Positions 7,124 to 15,875 of a DNA stretch of 64,000 nucleotides are shown here, in pieces. The first letter of the stretch is position 1, and each line of letters starts with the position of its first letter. The notes beneath the pieces were generated by a model. The model saw only the letters and a program-made list of their open reading frames with translations. It was not told where the DNA came from and made no database searches. Position numbers and translations under genes: made by a program. Source of the DNA: Roseomonas mucosa (lineage in GTDB: Bacteria > Pseudomonadota > Alphaproteobacteria > Acetobacterales > Acetobacteraceae); NCBI GenBank assembly GCA_945878375.1, contig CAMDWG010000012.1:1-64000 (forward strand), in the 5' to 3' direction.

Positions 7124-8842
7124 TCAGGCGGGCTGAGCGCCCGCCTTCTCCAGCATCCTGAGCGCGATCTCCCGCTCCCCCAGCACGGTGCTGGTCGCGC
7201 CGTGGCCCATAAGATGCGCCACCGCTTCATCCGAATGGGCACGGGCCATGATCTCCAGCCGCGCATTGGCGGCGCGGGCCTGTTCCACCACCTGCCCCGC
7301 CTCGAAGGCCTCGGGCAGCGTGCAGAACAGGCGGCGCGCGGCGGGAAGGTTCGCGGCCGCCAGCACCTCAGGATCGGCGGCATGGCCGACCACCACCTCG
7401 GCGCCTGCCGCGCGGGCGGCCTCGGCGCCGGCATCGTCATCGGTGATGACCAGCAGCGGCCGGCCGGCGGCGAGCAGGCCAGGGCCGATCAGGGACCCGA
7501 CGCGGCCATAACCCACCAGCACATCGTGGTCCGCCAGCACGGTGACGGAAGGCGCCTCGGCCTCGGCTGGCTCTACGGGGGGCGGCGCGGCAGGCGCTGG
7601 CGCGGGCGCTGCCTGGGCGGCCGCGCGGTCGGCGGTGAACTGGATGCGCGTCAGCCGCTTCGCCCGCCCGCGCTCGACGGCGGCGAAGAGGAAGGGATTG
7701 ACCAGGATCGAGAGGATGGCGCCCGCCAGCACCAGGTCCCGCCCTTCCTCCGGCAGCAGCGACAGCGCCACGCCCAGCCCGACCAGGATGAAGGAGAATT
7801 CGCCGATCTGCGCCAGCGCCACCGAGACGGTCAGCGCCGTGCCCACCGGATGGCCGAAGGCGCGCACGATGACGAAGGCCGCGACCGATTTGCCGATGAC
7901 GATGATCAGCACCGTCGCCAGCACCGCCAGCGGTGCCTCCACCAGCACCGCCGGGTTGAACAGCATGCCGACCGAGACGAAGAACAGCACGGCGAAGGCG
8001 TCGCGCAGCGGCAGCGCCTCATCCGCCGCGCGCTGGGACAGGCGGCTTTCGCCCATCATCATGCCCGCGAAGAAGGCGCCCAGCGCGAAGCTGACATCGA
8101 ACAGCTTGGCCGCGCCGAAGGCGACGCCGAGCGCCACCGCATAGACCGCCAGCCGGAACAGCTCCCGCGATCCCGTATGGGCCGCGTGGTGCATGATCCA
8201 GGGAATGACGCGGCGCCCCGCCACCACCATCACGCCGATGAAGGCCGCGACCTTGAGCAGGGTGAGCCCGATCGTCGCCGCGATCTCGCTGGCCGGCAGC
8301 CGCGTATCGGCGACCAGCGCGGGGGCGAGCGAGGGCAGCAGCACCAGGGCGAGGACCATCACCAGGTCCTCCACGATCAGCCAGCCGACCGCGATCTTTC
8401 CGCGCTCCGACTCGAGGATCTTCCTCTCCTGCAGCGCGCGGACCAGCACGACGGTGGAGGCGACGGACAGCGCGAGGCCGAAAACCAGCCCCGCCCCCAG
8501 CCCCCAGCCCAGCGCCGCCGCCAGCCCCATGCCCAGCAGCGTGGCCACCCCGATCTGCGCCACCGCGCCTGGCACGGCGATGCGCCGCACCGCCATCAGG
8601 TCGGCCAGCGAGAAATGCAGGCCGACGCCGAACATCAGCAGCATGACGCCGATCTCGGCCAGTTCGTGGGCCAGCTTGGCGTCCGCGACGAAGCCCGGCG
8701 TGAAGGGCCCGACCACGATCCCGGCCGCGAGGTAGCCGACCAGCGGCGACAGGCGCAGCCGATGCGCGATCATGCCGAACAGGAAGGCCAGCATGAAGCC
8801 TGCGGCAATTGTCGCGATCAGCGGCGTATCATGGCCTGGCAT
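7124..8842 (-). CDS. Kef/YbaL-type monovalent cation:proton antiporter (CPA2)
   Basis: A 572-residue inner-membrane antiporter. The first 390 residues are a 12-13 helix Na+/H+-exchanger domain with family segments such as GYLAAGIVVGPFTPGFV, LAEIGVMLLMFGVGLHFS and SVALAQIGEFSFILVGLG. A Pro/Ala-rich linker (about 400-430) leads to a C-terminal TrkA-N/RCK nucleotide-binding domain starting VLVGYGRVGSLIG. This layout matches YbaL/RosB-like proteins, which exchange K+ or Na+ for H+ and respond to nucleotide or thiol signals. It ends 10 bases from the 28-bp repeat array and is not in an obvious operon. Confidence 0.92.
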   Translation of the reverse strand: MPGHDTPLIATIAAGFMLAFLFGMIAHRLRLSPLVGYLAAGIVVGPFTPGFVADAKLAHELAEIGVMLLMFGVGLHFSLADLMAVRRIAVPGAVAQIGVATLLGMGLAAALGWGLGAGLVFGLALSVASTVVLVRALQERKILESERGKIAVGWLIVEDLVMVLALVLLPSLAPALVADTRLPASEIAATIGLTLLKVAAFIGVMVVAGRRVIPWIMHHAAHTGSRELFRLAVYAVALGVAFGAAKLFDVSFALGAFFAGMMMGESRLSQRAADEALPLRDAFAVLFFVSVGMLFNPAVLVEAPLAVLATVLIIVIGKSVAAFVIVRAFGHPVGTALTVSVALAQIGEFSFILVGLGVALSLLPEEGRDLVLAGAILSILVNPFLFAAVERGRAKRLTRIQFTADRAAAQAAPAPAPAAPPPVEPAEAEAPSVTVLADHDVLVGYGRVGSLIGPGLLAAGRPLLVITDDDAGAEAARAAGAEVVVGHAADPEVLAAANLPAARRLFCTLPEAFEAGQVVEQARAANARLEIMARAHSDEAVAHLMGHGATSTVLGEREIALRMLEKAGAQPA

Positions 8843-8942
8843 GCCTGTTCCCCTTCACCGTCTTCACCCATGTATTGCGACGGTGGGGGCATTCAACCGG
8901 AATTCTTGCGGAAACCAGAAACTTCTTGGGAATTTTCGGGCA

Positions 8943-10202
8943 TCAAGCCGCCGCGTAGCGCGACAGGGCCAGGTCGTCATGCGCGATCGCCGGCTGCCGG
9001 CTGCTCATCAGATCCGCCAGCAGCCGCCCGGACCCGCAGGCCATGGTCCAGCCCAGCGTGCCGTGGCCGGTGTTCAGGTAGAGATTGTCGTAGCGGGTCC
9101 GTCCCACCACCGGCGTGCCATCCGGCGTCATCGGCCGCAGCCCGGTCCAGAAGCTGGCCTGCGCCAGGTCGCCGCCGCGCGGGAACAGGTCCATCACCGA
9201 ATGGGCCAGCGTCTCCCGCCGCGGCTTGCGCAGCCGCAGGGAGAAGCCGGCGAGTTCCGCCGTGCCGCCCACCCGGATGCGGTCGCCGAGGCGCGTGATC
9301 GCGACCTTGTAAGTCTCATCCATCACGGTGGAGACCGGGGCGGCGTCGGCATCGGTGATCGGCAGGGTCAGCGAATAGCCCTTCACCGGATAGACCGGCA
9401 CATGCACCGCCAGCGGCTTGAGCAGCGCGGGCGTATAGCTGCCCATCGCCACCACATAGCGATCCGCCGTGAAGCGGCCCTGGTCGGTCTCGACGCCCGT
9501 GACCGCACCGGCTTCCGTCAGAAGGCCGCGCACCGTCACCCCGTGGCGGAACACCACGCCAGCCGCCATCGCCAGCGCCGCAAGGCGCTGGGTGAACAGG
9601 AAGGCGTCGCCTGTCTCGTCGCCCGGCAATTGCAACCCGCCAACGAACTTGCCCGGCACCAGGGAGAGCGCGGGTTCCGCGCCGATGCAGCCGGCGGGGT
9701 CGAGCAGCGCATGGCGCACGCCGAAGGCCTTCAGCACCTCCATATCGGCAGCCGTCGCATCCAGCTGCTTCTGCGTGCGGAACAGCTGCAGCGTGCCCTG
9801 GCTGCGCTCGTCATAGGCAATGCCGGTCTCGGCCCGCAATTCGCGCAAAGTATCGCGGGAATACTCCGCCAGCCGTACCATCCGCGCCTTGTTGGTGGCG
9901 TAGGCGGCCTCGGTGCAATTGGCGAGCATCTGGCCGAGCCAGCGATACAGACCACCATCCAGCAGCGGCCACAGCACCAGCGGGCGATGGCGCATCATCA
10001 GCCACTTCATCGCCTTGATGGGAATGCCGGGCCCGGCCCAGGGCGCCGAATAGCCGGGCGAGACCTGCCCCGCATTGGCGAAGCTGGTCTCCATCCCCGG
10101 CGCGGGCTGGCGGTCCAGCACCGTCACCTCATGCCCCGCGCGCGCCAGGTACCAGGCGCTCGCCACCCCCACCACACCGGACCCGAGAACGAGGACGCGC
10201 AT
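8943..10202 (-). CDS. dadA: D-amino acid dehydrogenase, small subunit
   Basis: A 419-residue FAD-dependent oxidoreductase of the DAO family. The Rossmann motif is at the N terminus ([21 protein letters not shown]). Characteristic DadA segments follow: [18 protein letters not shown] and IPIKAMKWL, and near the C terminus [17 protein letters not shown] with [20 protein letters not shown]. It oxidises D-amino acids, classically D-alanine, to 2-oxo acids and feeds electrons to the quinone pool at the membrane. It is divergently arranged with a Lrp/AsnC regulator (131-bp gap), the typical control arrangement for dad genes. No alanine racemase is adjacent. Confidence 0.93.
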   Translation of the reverse strand: MRVLVLGSGVVGVASAWYLARAGHEVTVLDRQPAPGMETSFANAGQVSPGYSAPWAGPGIPIKAMKWLMMRHRPLVLWPLLDGGLYRWLGQMLANCTEAAYATNKARMVRLAEYSRDTLRELRAETGIAYDERSQGTLQLFRTQKQLDATAADMEVLKAFGVRHALLDPAGCIGAEPALSLVPGKFVGGLQLPGDETGDAFLFTQRLAALAMAAGVVFRHGVTVRGLLTEAGAVTGVETDQGRFTADRYVVAMGSYTPALLKPLAVHVPVYPVKGYSLTLPITDADAAPVSTVMDETYKVAITRLGDRIRVGGTAELAGFSLRLRKPRRETLAHSVMDLFPRGGDLAQASFWTGLRPMTPDGTPVVGRTRYDNLYLNTGHGTLGWTMACGSGRLLADLMSSRQPAIAHDDLALSRYAAA

Positions 10203-10297
10203 GACAGCCTCCGCCTATCGACAGGGTCAGGATAGGCGGAGGGATCGGCGGATTTCCGGCCCGAATGGCGCATGGACTGGCGTAATTGGCCCATTCT

Positions 10298-10312
10298 TCG
10301 CATATTCTGCGA
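10298..10312. promoter_or_regulatory. Candidate Lrp/AsnC-type operator between dadA and the regulator
   Basis: A 15-bp inverted repeat (TCGCA, five-base AT-rich spacer TATTC, TGCGA) lies in the 131-bp divergent gap, 21 bases before the regulator start. The arm and spacer lengths fit known Lrp-family sites. Use as an operator is inference from position and symmetry. Confidence 0.4.
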
Positions 10313-10333
10313 CGTCTTGGCAGGATCTGCACC

Positions 10334-10771
10334 ATGGACGAGATCGACCGCGCGATCATCCGCACCCTCCGCAGCGACGGGCGGATGCCCAATGCGGCGC
10401 TGGCCGAGGCGGTGGGGCTTTCGCCCTCCGCCTGCCTCCGGCGGCTGCGCCTGCTGGAACGCCAGGGGACGATTCGCGGCTACACCGTGATCGTGGAAGA
10501 CCCGCCGCAGCGCGAGGCGGTGACGGTGATCGTCCAGATCACGCTGGAACGGCAGACCGACGAGCATCTGCGCCGCTTCGAGGACGCGGTGCGGAAATGC
10601 CCCGAGGTGCGGTCCTGCCACCTGATGACCGGCATGTCCGACTACCTGCTGCGGCTGGAGGCGCGCGACGCGGCGGATTACGAACGCATCCACAAGGAAG
10701 CGCTCTCGCGCATGCCCGGTGTGGCGCGTATCCAGTCGAGCTTCGCCATCCGCACCGTGATCCGCGGCTGA
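10334..10771 (+). CDS. Lrp/AsnC family transcriptional regulator
   Basis: A 145-residue regulator. The N-terminal winged HTH (MDEIDRAIIRTLRSDGRMPN, then LAEAVGLSPSACLRRLRLLE) is followed by an AsnC/RAM ligand-binding domain (VTVIVQITLERQT, EVRSCHLMTGMSDYLLRLEA). The second ATG of the open frame is used because it gives the canonical family start. Proteins of this type usually sense amino acids and bind as dimers or octamers. The divergent dadA gene and the palindrome between them suggest it controls D-amino acid catabolism and itself. Confidence 0.92.
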   Translation: MDEIDRAIIRTLRSDGRMPNAALAEAVGLSPSACLRRLRLLERQGTIRGYTVIVEDPPQREAVTVIVQITLERQTDEHLRRFEDAVRKCPEVRSCHLMTGMSDYLLRLEARDAADYERIHKEALSRMPGVARIQSSFAIRTVIRG

Positions 10772-10796
10772 CACCATCCCCTACCGGAGGGCACCC

Positions 10797-12188
10797 ATGC
10801 GCCATCTGCGCTTCGCGGCCGGGACATGCCGCTTCCTGCCGCCCGCCAACGTCACCGATTCCTCCTCCATCCTCACCCTGCAGACGCTGGTCTTCGAACC
10901 GCTGCTGCGCTGGACCGATGGCGGGCGCGTGGTGCCGGCGCTGTTCTCCCACTGGCAGGCGGAAGCTGGCGGGCGCGTCTGGACCTTCCACATCCGCGAA
11001 GGGGCGCGCTTCCATGACGGCGTGGCGGTCGAGGCCGCGCATGTGCTGGCGATGATCGAGGGCATATTGGGCTCGGTCGACCTGTTCGGGATGAAGTGGT
11101 CCTACAGCCGTTATCTGGCGCAGGCGCGCATCACCGCGCCGACGCGCGACACGATCCGCGTCGAGAACCCCGAGCCCTTCGCCGACATCCTCGACATCTT
11201 CGCGGAATTCGTGCTGGTGCGGGCGGATGCAGCCGGCGCGCCGATCCTCGGCTCCGGGCCCTATCGCGTCGCCGGCTTCGTGCCGGATGTCTCGGCGGAG
11301 CTGGTCCGCGTGGCGGACACGCCCGGGCCGGATCGCATCACCTTCCTGGCCATCCCCAGCCCCGAGGCGCGGATCGAGGCGCTGATGGCGGGCGTCGCCG
11401 ATGTCGGGATGCAGCTGGAACGCCCGGCGAAGGATGCGCGGGAGAAAGCGGCGCTGGATTGGGGGCGCGGGCTGAACGGGCTGTCCGTGATGCACTACCT
11501 GAACTGCACCACCGGCGCCTTCACCCACCCCGCCGCGCGGCTTGCGATCAACCTGGCGGTGGATCGCGCGGCGATCCTGCGGGATCTGTTCCACGGGCTT
11601 GGCGTGCTCTCGGCCTCCGTGGTCAGCCCCGTGCATATGGGCATGCGCGCCGCCGGCCTCGCGCCGATCCCGCATGATCCAGACCGCGCGATGCGGCTGT
11701 TCGAGGAAGCGCGGACCCAAGGCCCCCTGCTGCTCCGCACGCCGCGCGTGCTGCCCGAACGGGCGCTGGAGGTCACGCAGGCCGTCGCCGCCGATCTCGA
11801 CCGCTGCGGCATCGCGACCCGGATCGAGATCGAGGAAGACCGCCCCGCCTATGCGCGGCAGGTCGGGCAGAAGCGGATCGGCGATGTCGCGATCTTCGAC
11901 AGCTCCCCCCGTTCGACCTTCCGCGTGCTGGACGACAAGATCTCATCGGCCAACAAGGCCGTCTGGTGGCAGGGCTACGACGATGCCGAGACGCAGCGCC
12001 TGATCGCAGCCGCCAACCGCAGCCTGGGCGATGAGGCGCGCGAGGAGGCCTATGGCGCCGTGCTGCGCCGCCTGCACGCGGCGCCGCCCTGGCTCTATCT
12101 GTTCCATCCCGTAGAGGTCTTCGCCGCGCGCCCCGGCGCGGGGCGCTTCAGCCTGGAAGGCACGGGGATTCTCCGCATCGAGGGCTGA
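10797..12188 (+). CDS. ABC transporter solute-binding protein family 5 without signal peptide
   Basis: A 463-residue SBP_bac_5 (oligopeptide/dipeptide/nickel type) protein. Family segments include LVFEPLLRWTDGGRVVPAL, WTFHIREGARFHDGVAVEA and LAINLAVDRAAILRDLFHGLG. Unlike almost all relatives it lacks an N-terminal signal sequence: a ribosome-binding site (GGAGGG) stands directly before MRHLRFAAGTCRF and the mature-like domain begins within a few residues. No permease or ATPase genes adjoin. It may be cytoplasmic, or the true leader may have been lost. It follows the Lrp-type gene by 25 bases and precedes RidA by 51. Confidence 0.85.
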   Translation: MRHLRFAAGTCRFLPPANVTDSSSILTLQTLVFEPLLRWTDGGRVVPALFSHWQAEAGGRVWTFHIREGARFHDGVAVEAAHVLAMIEGILGSVDLFGMKWSYSRYLAQARITAPTRDTIRVENPEPFADILDIFAEFVLVRADAAGAPILGSGPYRVAGFVPDVSAELVRVADTPGPDRITFLAIPSPEARIEALMAGVADVGMQLERPAKDAREKAALDWGRGLNGLSVMHYLNCTTGAFTHPAARLAINLAVDRAAILRDLFHGLGVLSASVVSPVHMGMRAAGLAPIPHDPDRAMRLFEEARTQGPLLLRTPRVLPERALEVTQAVAADLDRCGIATRIEIEEDRPAYARQVGQKRIGDVAIFDSSPRSTFRVLDDKISSANKAVWWQGYDDAETQRLIAAANRSLGDEAREEAYGAVLRRLHAAPPWLYLFHPVEVFAARPGAGRFSLEGTGILRIEG

Positions 12189-12239
12189 CAGCGCCCCGGC
12201 GCTTCGGCAGGCTGACGCCCCGACCCAGGAGAACGCGCC

Positions 12240-12701
12240 ATGTCCGCCGAAGCCCGCCTCGCCCAGCTTGGCATCGCCCTGCCGAACCCGCCCGCACCAA
12301 TGGCGAATTACGTGCCTTGGCGCATCGGTGGGGGCCTGCTGTTCCTGTCGGGTGTCGGACCGCGGCACGAGGATGGGTCCTCCATCATCGGCACGCTCGG
12401 CGACGACCTGACGGTCGATCAGGGCTATGAGGCCGCGAAGCTCTGCGGGCTCAACCTGCTGGCCAATATGCGCCGTGCGCTGGGTTCGCTCGACCGGGTG
12501 GATACGGTGCTGAAGGTGCTCGGCATGGTGCGCGGCACGCCGGATTTCGGTCACCACCCGGAGGTTATCAACGGCTGCACCGACCTGTTCGTCCAGGTAC
12601 TTGGCGACAATGGTCGCCCGGCGCGATCCGCGGTGGGCATGGGCAGCCTGCCCCGCGGCATTGCGGTGGAGATTGAGGCGATCGTCCTCATCAAGGACTG
12701 A
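12240..12701 (+). CDS. RidA family (YjgF/YER057c/UK114) protein
   Basis: A 153-residue small cytosolic protein of the RidA superfamily, whose archetype hydrolyses reactive enamine/imine intermediates from PLP enzymes. FLSGVGPRHEDG, the LLANMRRALGSLDRV helix, VNG-like VINGCTDLF and RPARSAVGMGSLPRGIAVEIEA fit the group. The terminal AVxMxxLPxGxxVEIE motif contains the usual region, but the strictly conserved catalytic Arg of RidA (in RxxV) appears as RSAVG, so true deaminase activity is plausible though unproven. AGGAGA precedes the ATG. Its 3' end overlaps the convergent downstream gene by 11 bases. Confidence 0.88.
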   Translation: MSAEARLAQLGIALPNPPAPMANYVPWRIGGGLLFLSGVGPRHEDGSSIIGTLGDDLTVDQGYEAAKLCGLNLLANMRRALGSLDRVDTVLKVLGMVRGTPDFGHHPEVINGCTDLFVQVLGDNGRPARSAVGMGSLPRGIAVEIEAIVLIKD

Positions 12702-13398
12702 GCTTCATCGCCCCCTGGTCGGGTGCGGCGGCCCAGGCCCGGAAGGCCTCGCTCGCCGGCACCTGCCCGGCGCGGATCAGCGCCAGCCAGCATTCCGCCG
12801 CGCGGACGAAGCGGTTCACGCCGCGCGGCCAGATGATCAGCGACAGCGCCTCCGCCAGCTCCGCCTCCGGCACGCCGAGCAGGAGCGCGGCTTCGAGTTC
12901 CACGGCGAGACCCCATGGCTGGTCGCTCGCGGCATGGATCGCGGCGAGGCAGATTCGCGCCAGCGCCTCATCCAGCGCGCCACCCAGCAGCAGGGCGCGC
13001 GCGCCATCCAGATAGGCGTCGCGCAACGACGCGCCCGGGAAATGCCCGCCCCAGGCCGCATCCAGCGTCGCGTAGCGCGCGGCGCCGCCCGCCCAGGCGG
13101 AAAGCCGGAAAATCGCCAGCGCCTGCGCGTCCGTCCCGCCGGCGGCACGGAATTTCTGCAGGTGATGCGTGCCCACCGGCTCCTCGCAGGCCGAGAGGAT
13201 CGCGAGCCACACGCTCTCCCGCGCCAGCGCGGACAGGTGGCGCGGATCGAGCGTGAGGGCGCGGTACATCGTCTCATAGGCCGCGTGCAGTTCTGGCAGG
13301 GACGCGGCCATCAGGCCGTGATGCGGCAGCACGAAGCCGCGCGCGGCGCGGATCTCATCCAGGCGGGCGCGAAGCTGATCGGGGGACGGTGCGGTCAT
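12691..13398 (-). CDS. Carboxymuconolactone decarboxylase/AhpD-like protein
   Basis: A 235-residue all-helical protein of the AhpD/CMD superfamily. The key segment is ESVWLAILSACEEPVGTHH, with Cys and the His pair placed as in the family. The second Cys of the AhpD CxxC redox pair is absent, so peroxidase chemistry is unlikely. The second half (DEALARICLAAIHAASDQPWG, GVPEAELAEALSLIIWPRGVNRF) looks like a second, degenerate CMD repeat. The ATG at 13398 is preferred to an upstream start that adds a Pro-rich leader. It is convergent with RidA and divergent from the Bug gene at 13503. The substrate is unknown. Confidence 0.72.
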   Translation of the reverse strand: MTAPSPDQLRARLDEIRAARGFVLPHHGLMAASLPELHAAYETMYRALTLDPRHLSALARESVWLAILSACEEPVGTHHLQKFRAAGGTDAQALAIFRLSAWAGGAARYATLDAAWGGHFPGASLRDAYLDGARALLLGGALDEALARICLAAIHAASDQPWGLAVELEAALLLGVPEAELAEALSLIIWPRGVNRFVRAAECWLALIRAGQVPASEAFRAWAAAPDQGAMKLSP

Positions 13399-13502
13399 GG
13401 CACAAGCCTGCGGGTCGGGCGGGCGGGGCGTCAACATGGGCTTCCCGTCGGCGCCGCTTGTGCGACAATGGCGCCAACACGCGTTTCAGGGAGAGAACAC
13501 GC

Positions 13503-14486
13503 ATGCGTCGCCGCCAGGCTCTGACATTCTTCGCCGCACCGCTGATGCTGCCGGCCATCGCCCGGGCTCAGGGTGCCGCCGCGCCCTGGTCGCCGACGCG
13601 GCCGATCACACTCGTCGTGCCATTCCCGCCCGGCGGCCCCACCGACCTTGCCGGTCGCGTGATGCAGGCGGGGATGCAGGCGGCGCTCGGCCAGCCGGTG
13701 GTGGTGGACAACCGCCCCGGCGCGACGGGCGCCATCGGGTCGCGCCATGTCGCGCAAGCGGCGCCGGATGGCCACACGCTGCTGGTCGCGGCCAGCGGGA
13801 CGCTGACCATCAACCCGGTCGTCATGCGCAGCCCCGGCTACGATGTGGAACGCGACTTCGCGCCGGTGACGCTGGTGATGACCGCGCCCAACATGCTGGT
13901 CGTGCATCCTTCTGTCCCCGCCCGCACGGTGGCGGAGGTCGTGGCCTGGATGAAGGCGCAGCGCGGGGGCGTGAACTACGCCTCCTCCGGCGTCGGGTCC
14001 TCCGAGCAGTTGGGGATGGAGCTGTTCCGCCTCAGCACGGGCACCGAGGCGACGGCGGTGCCCTTCGCCGGCGGGCCAGCGGCGGCGCAGGCGGTGGTGC
14101 AGAACACGGTGCCCATGGCCGTGCTGAACGCCGCGACCATCGCGCCGCTGGTGCAGGGCGGGCAGCTGCGCGGGATCGCGGTGGCAGGTCCCCGCCGCCA
14201 CGCCCCGACGCCCGATGTCCCGACCATGACCGAGCAGGGCCTGCCGCAGATCGTCAGCGGCAGCTGGACGGCGGTGGTCGCCCCCGCCGCGACGCCCGCG
14301 CCGATCCTCGACCGGCTGAACCAGGTGATGGTCGCCTCGCTCCGCGCGCCGGAGGTGACGGAACGCCTGGCCCGTGTCGGCTTCGTGGTGGATGCCAGCA
14401 GCCGCGCGGACCTCGCCAGGCTGATCTCGGCCGACCTCGCCCGCTGGCGCGAGGTTGTGCGGCAGGCGCGGATCGAGCAGACCTGA
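13503..14486 (+). CDS. Bug/TctC family solute-binding protein (first gene of the heterocycle unit)
   Basis: A 327-residue periplasmic Bug protein. It has a signal peptide (MRRRQALTFFAAPLMLPAIA, cleavage around residue 23), then ITLVVPFPPGGPTDLAGRV, VVVDNRPGATGAIGSRHVA and VSGSWTAVVAPAATPAPILDRLN. It opens the long plus-strand unit that continues with a Liv-type importer and catabolic genes, so it probably binds the same or a related carboxylated compound. No TctAB partner is present. The gap to the next gene (104 bases) carries a hairpin, so coupling to the downstream genes may be partial. Confidence 0.92.
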   Translation: MRRRQALTFFAAPLMLPAIARAQGAAAPWSPTRPITLVVPFPPGGPTDLAGRVMQAGMQAALGQPVVVDNRPGATGAIGSRHVAQAAPDGHTLLVAASGTLTINPVVMRSPGYDVERDFAPVTLVMTAPNMLVVHPSVPARTVAEVVAWMKAQRGGVNYASSGVGSSEQLGMELFRLSTGTEATAVPFAGGPAAAQAVVQNTVPMAVLNAATIAPLVQGGQLRGIAVAGPRRHAPTPDVPTMTEQGLPQIVSGSWTAVVAPAATPAPILDRLNQVMVASLRAPEVTERLARVGFVVDASSRADLARLISADLARWREVVRQARIEQT

Positions 14487-14504
14487 CGCTTCGCTGAAAA
14501 ACGG

Positions 14505-14529
14505 CCAGGGGGGGCGCAACTCCCCCTGG
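14505..14529 (+). other. Intercistronic hairpin between Bug and livK-like genes
   Basis: Perfect 8-bp arms CCAGGGGG (14505-14512) and CCCCCTGG (14522-14529) enclose a 9-base loop. No T-run follows, so it is not a standard intrinsic terminator. It could protect the upstream mRNA end or lower read-through. Confidence 0.45.
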
Positions 14530-14590
14530 ACCATCGCCGCGCAGACGGCGAGGATGTTGCCAAGAGCATAATGAACAAGAGGAGGCGATC

Positions 14591-15820
14591 ATGGGTACCA
14601 ACAGCATCTCGCGCCGCACGGCGCTGGCGACCAGCGGCGGGCTGGCCGCTTCGGCCCTCATCGGCCTCCGCGCCCCGCGCGCGCAGGGCGCGCCGATCCG
14701 CATCGGGGAACTGAATTCCTACAGCCGCATGGCGGCCTTCTCCGTGCCCTATCGCAACGCGATGCAGCTGGCGGCGGATGCCATCAACCGCGCCGGCGGC
14801 GTGATGGGCGGGCGGCCGCTGGAATTCATCTTCCGCGACGACGGATCGACCCCGGGCGATGCCGTGCGGGTGGCGGAAGACCTGCTGACGCGGGAGAACT
14901 GCGCCTTCATCGCCGGCACCTTCCTGTCCAATGTGGGCCTTGCCGTCGCCGACCTCGCGAACCAGCGCAAGCGCCTGTTCTTCGCGACGGAGCCGCTTTC
15001 GGACGCGCTGACGATGGCGCAGGGCAACCGCTACACATGGCGGCTGCGCCCGAACACCTACATGCAGACGCGGATGCTGACCGAAGCCGCGCGCGGCCGC
15101 ACGGCGCGGCGCTGGGCGATCGTCGCGCCGAATTACGAATACGGCCAGTCGGCGGCGGCGAATTTCAAGCGGCTGATCACCAGCGCCATCCCCGGCGCGG
15201 AGATCGTGGCGGAACAATACCCGGCTCTGGGCCGCGTCGATGCCGGTGCGACCGTGGGCGCGCTGGCGCAGGCGCGGCCGGATGCGATCTTCAACGTCCT
15301 GTTCGGCCCCGACCTGACCGCCTTCGTGCGGGAAGGCAACACGCGCGGCCTGTTCGAACGCCGCTTCGTGCTGTCGCTGCTGACCGGAGAGCCGGAATAC
15401 ATGATCCCGCTGGGCGATGAATGCCCCGAGGGCTGGATCGTCACCGGCTACCCCTGGGAACAGGTGGATTGGCCGACCCACCGCGACTATGTCGCGGCCT
15501 ATCGCGCCCGCTTCAACGACACGCCGCGCAAGGGCAGCCTGCTGGGCTATGTGACGGTGCAGGTGATCGCGAATCTGCTGAACCGCGCGAACAGCCTGGA
15601 CAATGAAGCGCTGGTGGATGCGCTGCGCGACATGCGGACCGATACCGTCACCGGCCCGGTCACCATGCGGGGTATCGACCAGCAGGGCACGATGGGCACC
15701 TGGGTGGGAGAGACCGTGCTGCGCGGCCGCCAGGGCGGCATGCGGAATGCGCGCTATGTCGATGGCGCCGATGTGATGTTCCCCGAAGCGGAAGTGCGCG
15801 CGGCGCGCCGCCAGTCGTGA
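14591..15820 (+). CDS. Liv-type (branched-chain amino acid family) ABC substrate-binding protein
   Basis: A 409-residue periplasmic protein of the Peripla_BP_6 family. The N terminus (SISRRTALATSGGLAASALIGL) resembles a Tat signal with twin Arg. The mature part begins PIRIGELNSYSRMAAF, followed by NAMQLAADAINRAGGVMGG and RPLEFIFRDDGSTP, standard for amide/urea/branched-chain amino acid type binding proteins. Although the family name is branched-chain amino acids, such systems carry many organic acids and amides. It begins the transporter cassette (binding protein, fused permease, two ATPases) directly upstream of hyuA, and so is predicted to bind the substrate of the downstream enzymes. Confidence 0.92.
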   Translation: MGTNSISRRTALATSGGLAASALIGLRAPRAQGAPIRIGELNSYSRMAAFSVPYRNAMQLAADAINRAGGVMGGRPLEFIFRDDGSTPGDAVRVAEDLLTRENCAFIAGTFLSNVGLAVADLANQRKRLFFATEPLSDALTMAQGNRYTWRLRPNTYMQTRMLTEAARGRTARRWAIVAPNYEYGQSAAANFKRLITSAIPGAEIVAEQYPALGRVDAGATVGALAQARPDAIFNVLFGPDLTAFVREGNTRGLFERRFVLSLLTGEPEYMIPLGDECPEGWIVTGYPWEQVDWPTHRDYVAAYRARFNDTPRKGSLLGYVTVQVIANLLNRANSLDNEALVDALRDMRTDTVTGPVTMRGIDQQGTMGTWVGETVLRGRQGGMRNARYVDGADVMFPEAEVRAARRQS

Positions 15821-15875
15821 AGCGCAAGCCCAGCGCGGCCATGCCGGAGTAACGCCCCTGGAACCCGGTTTCCTG

